Assembly: GCF_004193775.1 (NCBI RefSeq)
Contig: NC_041016.1
Span: 46,562,767 to 46,626,766, forward strand
Direction: 5' to 3'
Length of the DNA stretch: 64,000 bases
DNA from: Glycine soja
Lineage: Eukaryota; Streptophyta; Magnoliopsida; Fabales; Fabaceae
The notes under the pieces are model-generated. The model saw only the letters and a list, made by a program, of their open reading frames with translations. It did no database searches and was not told where the DNA came from. The position numbers and the translations under genes are program-made. The first letter of the stretch is position 1. Every line of letters starts with the position of its first letter. Shown here in pieces: positions 33,756 to 45,079 of this stretch.

Positions 33756-36700
33756 TTAAATACCCTCTTTTGCAAGGCAAAGGTCTTTAAAATTGGTATA
33801 AACACCTTCATGGGGCCCTGATAACAGGACAAAAGTTGTATAACCTTTCCCAGAAGGAGAGGCTTTTGTAAGGAGAGAGACTCTTTGGTTATCTGCTATG
33901 CAGAAGTTGTATAAGGCACAAATTATGCCATTTTTCCCTGAACAAACAAATTGCTCTTTATTGTTTGTATGTTTTGGAATATTCCAAATATAATCAATAA
34001 GGCAATTTGTAACGATCCGTCTCGTCACTACGATATCACCATTCTAAATCGCGATTATTTCAAATTTTAAATGAAAACTCCATTAATTTGCTTATATATA
34101 AAAAATGAGTAATTTTTGTCTCGACATACATTCACGAAACGACACACATTACTTAAGTGGATACATATATATTAGTATAGTAACTCAGTACACATCATTC
34201 ACATAATGGAAATTAAACTTGTTCATACATATAATTCAAATATGTTATTTACATCTTTAATTCAACAAAAGTATCATAGAACCAACTATGGAGGAGTTGA
34301 TTAACAAAATACAACTCTCTCCCAAAATAATCTTAGCGTCATCATGTCGGCTCGGTGGCTCCTCAATAGAATCTCACTTCCTGCACCCTACTGTTGTCAT
34401 TCTGCTCCCGTGAACAAGGTTCGCGATCATCACAGGTATCAACTGCCTGATACAAAATTGCAAGGGTGAGTTCATTATAAAAAGAACCAATGCTAAATCC
34501 AAATAATCACAATTAGCAAGAAAACATAGGCAAACATCATGAGCTTACACAACATTCATTATTCAACACCCACATTCAACAATTATTCATCATCCACATT
34601 CAACAATTATTCATCATCCATCCATGGATCCAATCAATATTACTCAGAATGATGCATGCACCTGACCTCAACTCTCAGATGCAATGTGGTACGTACCATC
34701 AACCAAGGAAATAGCCTAAGCATGTCCACACAACACCTCACTTAGGGAAACTATGCAGTAATTGTTGAGGCCACCGAGTCGTGCACCATAACTCCCCCCC
34801 CCCCCCCACCCTCGATGATCAGCCTGGGCCACAAGGGAGTTCCCTACCAGGTGATGCACCTCCTAGCACAAAGTACATACTGCCATAGTTTATACTATTT
34901 CCCGTGTCATATGGGGCATGAAACATGGACACCATCAAGTATAATGACCATGGATGAGTTAAAGATCCTAAGCCATCCCCTCAAAGATGCTTAAACTCTT
35001 TAACCACTCTATTTCCCCCACCAGGGACATCTGACAAGGTCAATGCACCCCCATGAACATACACAACATACAACGTATGAACGTGAGCACCATCAAGTAC
35101 AAAGACCATGGATGAATTAAAGATCCTAAACATCCCCTAAGAGATGTATAAACTCTTTAATCACTATATTTTCTCCCACCAAGAACATCCGCCAAGGTCA
35201 ATGCACCCCCCCCTCCACGAACATACACAACATGCATCATCTCAATGCATTTCCAACATCATCAACATTTAATTTCAATATCATTCTCAACATGAACATC
35301 ATCTCGTCTTAATGACGTTATCAACAACAACAACCTCATTGCATATCAACATCATCACATATCAATTTAAAGTCATCAATAGCAACATCAATAGTAAGTC
35401 ACATCCCGCATGTACATATATCTTTCATGCCTGAGATTCACACTCCCAGGTCTTCAAACAACACAAGTCAAATAAGGACAATAATTTTATTCATCAACTG
35501 TATATATATATTGCATCCCATTCATTGAAAACATGGTTTTCTAGAAGAAAAAAAATCAGCATGCAACAGGGACAAGCATATATTCTCATAGCTAGGTTCC
35601 CTGACCCTAACCATGGTGTAGAAATGGTAAATTTATAATAAACTCCCCTCACCTATCGTGAGCTCCCCGTCGATTCTTCTTTGTGTCACTTAGAGGTCTC
35701 TCTCTCATTCACGCTTGTCGGTCCAATGTAAGTCTCTATTATGCCAAAATGAAAGGAATTTAGTATGGATTTCAAAAACAAGGTCAAAGGCAACATTCAG
35801 CCTCAGTCAAAACATATAGGGATGAGGGGTGTTTCAGATTCTACAAATGGAAACATCATTTTGAAATTCCGATCACGCCAATGTGACCGGGGTTCAGTGA
35901 ATGGCACAAAAATAAGCTCAGTGTTATAAAAAGATAACTTTTACAATGTCTCATTCTCTAGGGTTTTTCAAAGGAAGTGTAAAAACACCCTATTACAATA
36001 CCCAACACATAAGAGACACTAAGAGGAACACAAACTAGCTAGGAGAAGGTTTAGAAGTCAAGATTACCTTAGAGAAACTTTGAAATAGAGGATTGAGGCA
36101 TTTTCTCCACCGAAGCTTTGAGGAGGATTCTGAGGATTCCGCTCCGATTAAAGTGCTCCTCTTGGTGTGGGGGTCCAACGGCAAGCAACGGCGGCTTACG
36201 ATGGAAACCGGTGGTCTTGGGTGGTGAAAATGAGGTTTTAGGGTTTGGGTGGCATTTTTGGAGAAGAGGAGAGTGAAAAATCGTGTTTTTCACGCTGAGG
36301 ACATATTTATAACCTGCAAATTTTGCTTAGCGAGACTGTCGCGCTAAGCCAAAGTCCACTTCTTGCTCTTAGTGCAAGAATTTAGGCTTAGCGCAGCCCC
36401 CTTTGCACTAGGAAAGGCTTAGCGCACCCTTGGGCGCTTAGCGCAACTTCCTCTCGGTTGTAATTGGGCGTAACGCACCTTTGGGCACTCAGCGCAACTT
36501 CCTCTCGGTTGGAATTGTGCTTAGTGCTCCATTCGTGCTTAGCAAGAGACCAATAGTTTTTATTTTCAAAATCCCAACGGTTAGACTGTGGAAACATGTA
36601 TTAGAAAGCTCTAGACAAAATTTAAAGATGATCCAACGGTTAACGAATTCGGGATCATGATTTTACAGAACTAGGTTTAGGCAAAAATCTAAAATCTCAT

Positions 36701-36958
36701 AATTTCAACTTTGCTCAACAAAACTCCACATAACTCAACATCCACATCAAGAAATTCATACATGACTAATTCAAGTCATATTTCAAATCATTCAAGTCAA
36801 ATGTATATTCAAACAACAAGCTAAACACAATCAAACATCGATTTATAATTAATAACATTTCAGGGTGTTACACAATTAAATTTGTCATTAACAACTTCCC
36901 TACTGGGGTAGTGAAACTTGTTTGTAAGTACAGATAATTGTTGATTACCAAACTTCAT
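33756..36958 (-). pseudogene. Viral second ORF, N-terminal part, split by a solo LTR
   Basis: ATG at 36958 lies 29 nt beyond the RNase H frame stop (36987-36989). The frame is open to 36873, where the solo LTR begins. It continues in phase from 34007 to the stop at 33756 if the LTR and one caatt copy are ignored, so the two halves were one frame before insertion. The protein has no known motif. Its immediate position after the polyprotein suggests reinitiation or polycistronic translation, as in related viruses. Confidence 0.65.
34008..36872. mobile_element. Solo LTR (2865 bp) inserted in the pararetrovirus, TSD caatt
   Basis: Begins TGTAACGATCCGTC and ends CAGGGTGTTACA. The perfect 5-bp target duplication caatt lies at 34003-34007 and 36873-36877. 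No internal region is present, so the element recombined to one LTR. Contents: 'caacatcat' rich tracts (about 34550-34620, 35230-35400), a C14 run at 34794-34807 and GCGCTAAGC-type 'cttagcg' words at about 36330-36550. A truncated relative lies at about 57400-59629. Confidence 0.9.
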
Positions 36959-36986
36959 TTTTTGTTTTATATTTTGGTAAGATACC

Positions 36987-37354
36987 TTACAGGGTCTCAT
37001 CTTGTTGTATCTCTGCAAAACGAGAAAGAATATCAGCAACAACATTCTTAACTCTTTTTATGTGTTCAAAATTTATTTTTATTCCGTTATGATAAACATA
37101 CTCTTAGAACACGAGCCATCTTTTGTGAGACTTTTTATCAGTATTTATTTGTTGGCTACCATAAGCCACTATTGCTTCGCAATCGATTCTTATGGTAATT
37201 TCACTTTTATTAATCAAGAAGAGTTTAAATCCTTCTAAAGCATTTATTACGGCATTTACTTCGTAATCTGTAGAAGTTGAGTATACTTGTGGTTTTATGT
37301 GGTATTTTCCTGAAGCATACCTACAGATTTCTTCATCATGAATTTTTTTCATAT
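36987..37354 (-). pseudogene. Viral RNase H domain
   Basis: Follows RT in the same polyprotein. Seen: YEVNAVINALEGFK (helix with the conserved Glu), IRIDCEAIVAY (conserved Asp) and, near the end, VKNVVADILSR (the VADxLSR motif with the last catalytic Asp). Stop at 36987-36989. The frame is interrupted near 37105 and 37354. Removes the RNA strand from RNA-DNA hybrids in replication of this family. Confidence 0.8.
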
Positions 37355-38260
37355 TTATCTTTCTTTTTCTTTAGGATGTTCTATGACTAAATAGTCGGAA
37401 TCTAGTGGTAGATATGACAAATTATTAACTATTTCTTTTATTTTCTGGACTAATTTTATATCCTCCATATTGAATTTCCTTTGTCCCGTCAAAGATGTTT
37501 TGTTGTAAAAAGGAGTTGTGTATTTTCCTAGATCTTTAATAAAATTTCTTGCATAATTGAGAAGGCCTAGAAAAGCTCTCAGGGTTTTTATGTCTTCCAT
37601 TTTATCTGGGAAACCAAGAATTTTTTGGGAGATATGAGGTTGAAACCTTACTTTTCCATTTTCTATTTCTGTTTTTAGGAAAGAAATATGAGTCATGCAA
37701 ATCTCCATTTTTGACTTTGAAATAATTAAGCCAAAATTTTCAAATAAATGAAGAACTTGTTTGAGATGTAGATAATATTCTTCTTTAGTTTTTGAAAAGA
37801 CGAGTACATCATCTATATATGTATAAGTAAGTTCTTTGTAATTTCTAAAAATATTATCCATTTTTCTTTGGAAAATTTGTGGTGCAATTTTCAATCCGAA
37901 AAACATTACTTTCCATTCGAATAATCATTCTGAACAAGAAAAGGCAATCCATTTTATAGAATCGGGATGCATCTTAACTTGGTGAAATCCAGATTTTAGA
38001 TCAAATTTAGAAAACCATTTAGCTTTCTATATCCTGTTTATCAACACATATTTAGAAGGAATAATGTATCCATCTATGTGAGTGTTGTCATTAATCCTTT
38101 TGTAACTATAGTCCATTCTAGTTTTTCCTCTTTTTTGTTCTAAATGTTTATTAACAATAAAAGCAAGGCTTCTATGGGGACTAGTGTTGGGTACTATAAC
38201 TTTCAGATTCAAGAGGATTTTTATGTGGTTTTTACATTCTTCTTGTTCGAAGTTCCCATA
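37355..38260 (-). pseudogene. Viral reverse transcriptase domain, broken
   Basis: Finger part at 38212-38027 (HRSLAFIVNKHLEQKRGKTR, typically SPAFIV and KRGK.R in the family). Palm and thumb at 37906-37355, with FFGLKIAPQIFQRKMD and the catalytic TYIDDVLVFS (YIDD intact, near 37807-37820), then FLGLLNYARNFI. The segment between (about 37907-38026) contains stops, for example near 37925. Defective copy of the replication enzyme. Confidence 0.88.
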
Positions 38261-39017
38261 CTAAATATCTTTAGTTTTAATTATCAGATGTGGGTTTATA
38301 ATCTCTAATTTACATATAACAGGATCTTTTTCCAAATATTTTGTAGGGTCTTCTCCTATTATGCTTATTTTGTTCAATCTGTCTATAATCTGTTGTATAT
38401 TATTGAAGGTTATAATTTTGTTAATTTTGACGGAATTATAATCAGATTCTGCTATGGATAATTCATATTGTAGCTCAGTTTCTGTTTTTATGCTTTCTAA
38501 AATATTTTCATGGTAAGAATCATGGGAAGTTTCTAAAGTGTCCATCCTACCATAATTTTGTGATTCTTTTATTTTATAGCTTCCAGGTGTGTCACAAGGA
38601 CATTGATCACTAACATTAGTGGGGGTATCACCATGCTTTGTTCGTAACTTTGATGTGAGTTCGTCTATTATCAGTGACATTTGTGAATTTGTAGAAATTA
38701 ATAAGTAATCTTTGGTAATACTGACTGATATGTTATCGTATATGATAAAATCAAGTCCTAAAATCATTTTTTCTTTGGTTGGTTGCAAGTCTACAACATC
38801 TACTCTATTTATAAAGATTTTATTGCCAAAAATATCACACTTTGTAGATAATTGGATAGTAAAATTTATGGTTTATGTATCATTAGTTATTATGTCTCTA
38901 GACATCGTTCTGGTTTTAGTTATTATATTACTTCTAAAACAATTATGTTGGGGTACAACACTTTTGCATATGGAAGTAAAAGAACAACCAATATCCACCA
39001 AAGCTTGCAAAATTACT
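38261..39017 (-). pseudogene. Viral aspartic protease and linker to RT
   Basis: The protease active site reads ALVDIGCS at about 38980-39000; the family consensus is D-T/S-G, so the middle residue is changed to Ile. A stop lies at about 38870. The flap/second half follows, with MILGLDFI (38760-38740), matching the retropepsin ILG motif. The rest (38261-38700) is a polar linker before RT. Would have processed the polyprotein. Confidence 0.7.
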
Positions 39018-39693
39018 TCAGTTTGGTCCAAATTGTTTATTTTTTGAAAATTTATGCAGGCTTTTATTTTTCTTTTTATTGCAAATTATGGGGATGCAAT
39101 CTTTGTTTTGTAGTGCCATAAGCCCACTTGTATGTTCTTCAGAAAAGTTTGGGTTTCTGCTTTTTTTAAAATTTTCGTAAAGAAAATCTACAGTTTTTTC
39201 TATTTGGTTTAATCTAATTTCCAAAGTGAAAATCCTATTGTTCATAATTTTATTTCCAAAATTGTTTTCTTTCTTAAAATCGGGAAATTCTGTTTTCAAA
39301 ATCGTTTGTACGCAAGTTTTACAAAAAGTTTTTGTAGCATAAACTACAGTGAGCTCTTAACGTTTTGTGGGGATATCTTTTACAGAAATGACATTCCTTA
39401 TGATCCGATCCTATGTGGAATTGTATTTCATCTTCACAGTCATTTAATTTTGTTTTGAACATTAGGCTGTATGCCAAATCATCAAGGATTTCTCCATAAT
39501 GATTATATTTGTCATCCACTGGGTATAGATTGGTGTATTCATTTCTAGTGAATTCATTTAAGATTTTATAATCTTTGTTAAGTTCTTCTTCTCCAGAAGT
39601 ATAGTCAGACCAACTAACTATTGAATATATTTTTGAATCAATAGAGACTGTCTCATCTATAGGAATGAGATTCATCCTACAACTTTTAATCAA
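39018..39693 (-). pseudogene. Viral polyprotein segment with second Cys/His cluster and coiled coil
   Basis: Between coat protein and protease. Upstream part (39693-39319) is acidic and ends with CHFCKRYPH...AHCSLC, a CxxC...HCxxC cluster likely to bind zinc. Downstream part (39299-39018) has a short heptad-like stretch (FTLEIRLNQIEKTVDFLYEN). I do not recognise a function. A stop separates the two. Confidence 0.55.
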
Positions 39694-40736
39694 TTATGCT
39701 TCTCTTGTAAACAAATTGGTTTTGTTTAGACAATCTCTAGAGTAATGTCCTGGTTGATGACAAGCATAACATTTTAGTTGCTTTGTATATGTTTTGTTAT
39801 CTTTGAGTTTTCTAACATGTTTTTCTTTGTTAAGAGTAGGTTTTCTAGAATTAGAGGCTCTAATTGAATACCTATGAGTTGGATTCTTTTTCTTGGAGGG
39901 TTGCTTATTAGGAGGTCTATACTAAGGTCTTTTTCTCCTAATTTCTTTATGGTATTGTTGAGGAGTGTAAATCTGTTTACAGATCTCTGAATCAACCATT
40001 TTTATTTGTTTGTTAATGGCTATGTTGGTGCATGTATCTTCCATTACTTTCATTATGTGTTGAATTTTGACAGTTAAATTATTCATGACTGGGTCAATTT
40101 GGTCATCGTTCCAAATGTCTCTAATTTTTTGTCCTAACTTACCCGGGAGTTTTAAAAATAATTTTTCTCCCAAAGATTTATCTGTAAATCCTCTTGCTAT
40201 AGAGGCATGCATTAGGTAATCTTGGGTAAATTCTTTTATTTTACCAAAATAACTTATAGAGAGTCTTTCTAGATTGCCTAGATAAATTTTTTGTCTGATG
40301 GTATTTTCATCATTTACAAATTGGGCCGTAAAAATTCTTTGTATTAAGCTACAAAAATTGTAGATATTTGAACCAGGGTCTACTAGATTTGTTTTGATTT
40401 GTTCTGGGAAGGTTTGTTTGAAAGATTCCCAACAGGCTCCAGCTATATCTCCTAGATATGTTTCAGCTCTTGCTATCATGTCTTGACTATTGGAAACATG
40501 GCTTCATGGTTTACTCTATAGTCTCTTATAATCGCAAAAGTCCACTGTTCTATGTAGTTCAGAAGAAATTGGGTGTCAATACTCCCTATGTTTAGTAAAA
40601 GAGATGGCATATTGAATGTTGGTTCAATAGGCAGCCTTTTCCCTTTTGATTTTATATTATCTCCTAGAGTTAAATTTACTGGGCTGATAACTTTTTCAAG
40701 GGGGGTGGGGGGGGGGGGGGTGGGGGGAAATCTCAT
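39694..40736 (-). pseudogene. Viral coat protein with CCHC zinc knuckle
   Basis: The core (40479-39922) includes GDIAGACWESFKQTFPEQ, YFGKIKEFTQDYLMHAS and KLPGKLGQKIRDIW, as in caulimovirid coat proteins. A Lys/Arg-rich tail is followed by the zinc knuckle [14 protein letters not shown] (C-x2-C-x4-H-x4-C) near 39725-39770. The N-terminal part (40736-40476) starts with a Pro-rich tract from the C-run at 40700-40727. Frameshifts lie near 40478 and 39920. Confidence 0.8.
40700..40727 (+). repeat. G-run (candidate G-quadruplex)
   Basis: Twenty-eight bases, all G except two T: G6-T-G14-T-G6. On the viral strand it is a C-run encoding prolines. It may mark slippage damage in the coat region and could form a G-quadruplex. 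Confidence 0.8.
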
Positions 40737-40739
40737 GTT

Positions 40740-41190
40740 GTGTAGTCTTCCGTGATATAATCAAATTAAGGGGTAAAATTTGAGCTAGAAGCATCAGCCA
40801 TGAGACCTTTATGAGTTTCAGGAAATGAAACTAGTGATTCTATTTCATCAATCCCAAAATTTATTTCTAAAGTCTTTTTGAAATTTATTTCTTTTTCATA
40901 AAATTCATGTAAATTGATTTTTTCAAGTAAATCTTCAATATTCTCTGTGTCATAATTTTCTTTATCTATCATTGAGAATAATCTTTGTCTAAAAACATAT
41001 TTATTTTCTTCATCAATGTCATTGGAATCCGTTCCATTATTTACAAAACTTTGTCCTTGACACTTCTTCTCTTCTTCCCATTTTCAACTGCTTTAAGGAG
41101 TTTTTGGGAAAGGAAAGTTTTTTCTAAAAAAGAAGTTTCAATTTGTTTATGTTCCTCATAAGGAATATATGATTCGAAATATGAACAATG
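40740..41190 (-). pseudogene. Viral polyprotein spacer between movement and coat regions
   Basis: Acidic, Glu- and Lys-rich frame (40972-40766: NIEDLLEKINLHEFYEKEIN) with stops on both sides. No motif recognised. The position suggests the linker or a virion-associated segment of the polyprotein. Confidence 0.45.
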
Positions 41191-42015
41191 TCATAGATTC
41201 ATCATAGACATTCTAGAGGGTTCCATTTCCTCTTCTGGGGGATTTTGTATGTCTTCATAATCAATAAATCTTACTGAAAGACTATTTCTTTTGTTTGTTA
41301 TTATAGTTGATCCGGGAGTGGTTATTGCACTCCTAGAGGATCCAGCCTCAATATGTGTTTGCCATTGATTGTTTTGGTTTCTGGAGGAATCAAATATTTT
41401 GGGTGGCAAAAATTGGATTCCATCAGATGATAAGGTTGTCACTAATGGATTAGTGTTTATCCTGTATCTAGGGGATATTTGATCACTTATTCTACCAATG
41501 AAGTTAATATCCAAGTATAAATTATGTCCCTCAAAGTTTCTTCCAAAACCTATTGTCTGGACTTCTAGGTTTATGTTTTGTATGAAATCACTAAGATTCA
41601 TAGTGTAATTAGGGGAAATATAAATTAGGGAGACTGTTTGGTTTAGATCTATTTCTATCATCCCTATTATGGCCTGAGAATTGTTATCTCTGAACCTTTG
41701 ATCAAAAAGGACTACAAAAGCTTTTACTCCTACGAAAGATCTTGTTAGAGACTTGACGCCTATGGCAATTAACCCTAGGTGTACATATCTTCTATTTGTG
41801 TTAAGGAGTTGTCGTCCGGTTTGTTCTGAGATTAATTTGATAATCTCATGTCTCCTGTCAGGGAGATGAAAATCATCAATCCTTCTATATCTGTATAAGC
41901 TAGTTCTATCAGAAGCAAACCAGTTTAGATTGTATAATTGTCTAGGATTAAGAGAGTCTATCCTAGAATTTGATCTAATATTAATATTGGATTCTATATC
42001 TACTATTTGTTCCAA
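41191..42015 (-). pseudogene. Viral movement protein (30K superfamily)
   Basis: The 274-residue open segment carries the caulimovirid 30K core: RRYVHLGLIAIGVKSLTR, then AFVVLFDQRFRD, IGMIEIDLNQTVSLIYISP and the conserved LSDFIQNINLEVQTIGF...GHNLYLDINFIGRIS. Movement proteins of this family form tubules at plasmodesmata for cell-to-cell spread. The native frame began further upstream; an in-frame TGA near 42024 separates this part from the ATG-bearing segment at 42144. Confidence 0.85.
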
Positions 42016-42023
42016 TTGTCTGG

Positions 42024-42426
42024 TTCAGGAGTTTGTCCTTCTAAAGAATCTATCCAAGATTCCAGGATGTTGGTTTATGGATTCAGTAACAGGATTGTGT
42101 CCTGAAACTGTTTGTGAGGTTCCTGTAAGAGGTATTGTCCTCATTTTCTAGGTATTGCTAAAACAAATTTGGTTGAGGTTTGACTTGTTTTTCCTAAATC
42201 AAGTTTAGAAAGCTGCGTTGTAATTTTATCAAATTCATTTGTGGAAAAACAAATTTGTTATTCTTTAGATTTAAGAATATTCAAAATGTCGTTAACTTTA
42301 TTTTCTAAAGTTTATATTTTGTTAAACAACAAATTTTGTGTTTTTATTAGGCTATCTAAAATTTCAGATAAGTCCTCAAAAGATTTTATCAAAAGTTTGT
42401 TAACAGAATTATTATTATTAATTATA
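42024..42426 (-). pseudogene. Viral ORF1 N-terminal region, truncated
   Basis: Minus-strand segments with a heptad-rich stretch (FEDLSEILDSLIKTQNLLFN, 42390-42315) and further broken frame to 42024. Stops occur near 42310, 42270 and 42148. The sequence ends abruptly at about 42426 where F-box exon 3 begins, so the start of the viral ORF and leader are missing. Confidence 0.55.
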
Positions 42427-42429
42427 TCG

Positions 42430-42880
42430 CGGTGTCCCAAGACTACAGCATTTGCCATCACGATTTTTGCCCAAAAAAGCTCATGTTCATGCACATTAAA
42501 TTCCATATACTGAAAAACTTGTAACTTAATAGAAAACACTGAGGGACTGATGCAGAAGTCAAGACATCATTATTTAATTCAGATACTCCCTGAAACATTT
42601 TTAGTGTGTGTAAAATCAATCATTATTTGTACTAGTATTATTTAACAAATAAACAAGCACTTTGAGTATCTGTGAATCAAAAGCAATTTCAAACTTACAT
42701 TTTGCAAAACTACCTAAACTAGAGTATTAAGAATTGGGGAATTATGAAGAATGTTCAGCTTCAGCAGCTTCACCACTAACCTCATTTTGTTGCAGATAAG
42801 TCAACCTCCCAAAAGCTCCAGGTAAATGGGTGAGAACAAAACCTGTACGACAAAACTCGTTCAAATTTTTAAAGTCAAAG
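42430..42880 (-). pseudogene. F-box/FBD gene fragment (exons 2-3) cut by the pararetrovirus
   Basis: Exon-3 homology at about 42592-42436: the complement of 'ctcatgttcatgcacattaaattcc' and the 'actccctgaaac' acceptor. Exon 2 homology lies at about 42697-42845 ('attaagaattggggaatt', 'cctcattttgttgcagata'), and intron-1-like sequence ('tgcaagacaaaggag') follows to about 42910. Exon 2 has insertions ('ctacctaaa', 'cagcttcagcag') and the frame is lost. The rest of exon 3, encoding the C-terminus, is replaced by viral sequence. No exon 1 was found upstream. Confidence 0.75.
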
Positions 42881-42910
42881 TTTGCAAATTTGGATGCAAG
42901 ACAAAGGAGT

Positions 42911-44440
42911 TAAACTATTCAAGATTTCAAGACAATTGACTTGAAAGCTCATCCACCATAGAAGCCAGCATTCAAGTGTACCATCATTTCACCAAAAAAT
43001 TAAAACCAAGTAGATATAGACATCTAACTCGTAAACTTGCATTGAAGATGGCAAATTGTTTAGAAAATATACCATGGAAAGATAGCATTTGTCCTACATT
43101 CTAATTTCACGTAATCAGACCTCCTTCCTCAATAAACATACCAAAACATCACAAAATCAAACCTCAACAAATATACCAAATGTCTTTTTTCTCTCTCCCA
43201 AAACTTCAATGCACCGTTGTGAATATGTCGAAACCCAAATGTCAATATTATGTTGTGATTGTATCGAAGCAATTCTAATATTCTAAATGCTAAATTAAAA
43301 TAAAATAAAAAATCCGTATCTTGAATCTTCTCAAACAAAACATAAGATCGATTGAGAGAAACAAATTGAAGAACAAGAATAACCACAAAGGTAGTGTGAC
43401 GTTGGCGGCTTGGAGCCAATTAAGCCAAAGAGTAAAACTCCCCAAATCTTATTAGACCAAAATTGTTTTAATTTTTCCTTCCGAAGACCCTGTTAACAAT
43501 TGTTTAGCTTCCTGATAATAACTAACCTCATATTTATTAAGATTAATGATTACCAAAATAAAAGTCTCACAAGTGTGGGAGAGTTTGTAAATTGCGACTT
43601 CAAATGACGAGTTGCGAATAAAGCGAAGATAGGAAAAGTGAGGCAAAGGATGTGTGTGTACGCTTGTTTCATTTTTTGTGTTGTTGAGTCGGTGATCGAA
43701 ATTGTTGAATGCTATCTTCGTTTACCAAATGAAGGAGGACATGGAGACAGATAAAGTCAGTAATCTTTCTTTCGTCTTTTTTTTTTTCATTCAGTTATTT
43801 TGTTTGTTGAGGTTTGATTTTGTGATGTTTTGGTATGTTACAAAATTCATTTAAAAATATTTTAATTAAACAAGGACTAAATTAAAATGCGCAATAAATT
43901 TAGTACTAAAAATCAAGATAATGATATGAATATGTAATTTATACTCAATTGGTTTAAATACCAACAGTACCAAAACCTCCAAATTTTGTGGGGTTATCAT
44001 ATAAATTTTCTTGGTTTAATGGAACGAAAGTCAATATAATTAGATGAAAATGATTTTGAAAAGTCTAAGAGAGAAATTAAATTAAAGCATTTTTTTCATT
44101 GGAAGATAACAGAATTAATTTTCCAATTATAAAACGAATGGTGACTCACACTATACCTACTTTTCACTAACTTCATATGTTATTATGTTTATATTTGACC
44201 CCTAACTAGTAGTTTGTATTCTATTATAAAATTTTAATAAAAAAAATTACCATTGCTTTAAAATTATGTGTTACCTTGTTAGGTTTATATCCTCATCTGT
44301 TTTGAAATTGAGAAAGCTTTTGTTATATGGATTGCTCGGTGGATACTTGGAATGGGCCGCACCAGTGAGAGACAAATATGGATGGGGTTTCAATTGGACC
44401 CATTGGAATTGCTCTTTACCCCTAACAATATGAGTTGACA
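42911..44440. other. Intergenic region with a 35-bp perfect inverted repeat
   Basis: No gene recognised. The sequence 43137-43171 is the exact reverse complement of 43803-43837. The short frame at 43419-43129 begins with a signal-peptide-like MAPSRQRHTTFVVILVLQF but then loses any pattern, so it is not called. Confidence 0.5.
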
Positions 44441-44469
44441 GTTTTCTTATTCCAAGAATACCCTTTCCA

Positions 44470-44825
44470 TGGAATCATATTTCATTGAATAAGATAGGCA
44501 ACGGAATTATGATTATGTTACATAATCAAATTCGCTCCCCTTATAACAACAGAATCACGATTCTGTTGTATATTATACAATAAAATATACGACGGAATCA
44601 TGTTTCTGTTGTATATCATACAATAAAATATACAATGGAATCACGATTCCGTTTTTTTTTTGGCATCCTTCTTATCACAATGGAATCAAGAATATGTTGT
44701 TATCACAATGGAATCAATGTTTCGTTGTTATTTTTGTTGGCGACCCCCTTATCATAATAGAATCATGATTTTGTTATCATAAAAAAAACTTAAACAACAG
44801 AATCGAGATTCTATTGCACTGTGTT
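44470..44825. repeat. Cluster of GGAATC...GATTCCGTTGT palindromes (left)
   Basis: At least eight short near-palindromes of the type ACAAcGGAATCatGATTCcGTTGT, each 20-24 bp, separated by 20-60 bp, for example near 44500, 44550, 44590, 44635, 44680 and 44800. The same motif occurs at 47840-48080 on the far side of the plant-mobile-domain pseudogene. Confidence 0.7.
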
Positions 44826-45079
44826 TTAAAAAAATTGAATAAAAAAGGAAAAAGAATTATAGTTTGTATTTTTCATTGATTGAACATTGTGACATTACAT
44901 TTATTGACTGAACACTACTTTTTCCAAGATGTATTGACAAAACATTATTTTTTTTTTCTGACACACATACCAACCAAATTAAATATAGACATAGTCTAAA
45001 TCGTCTATATTGTCGGACCAAAGTCATAGCATTTTCCTTTACCCTAATAATCTCTACCACTAAAGCTATATCTATTTGA

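Larger units (their letters stand above)
32290..42426 (-). mobile_element. Endogenous pararetrovirus (Caulimoviridae, florendo-/petuvirus-like), near genome length
   Basis: Reading on the minus strand: an N-terminal coiled-coil region, a 30K-type movement protein, a coat protein with CCHC zinc knuckle, an aspartic protease, reverse transcriptase, RNase H, then a second downstream ORF, then a non-coding segment with a TATA box. Without the 2865-bp solo LTR (34008-36872) and one copy of its duplication the relic is about 7.3 kb, close to a caulimovirid genome. The large-polyprotein-plus-second-ORF layout best fits endogenous florendoviruses, and the domain order also fits petuviruses. Many stops and frameshifts show it is defective. 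The right end lies inside exon 3 of an F-box gene copy. Confidence 0.85.

Noticed and set aside
43129..43419. Minus-strand frame starting with a signal-peptide-like stretch
   Set aside because: The rest lacks pattern and it overlaps one arm of an inverted repeat; too weak to call.
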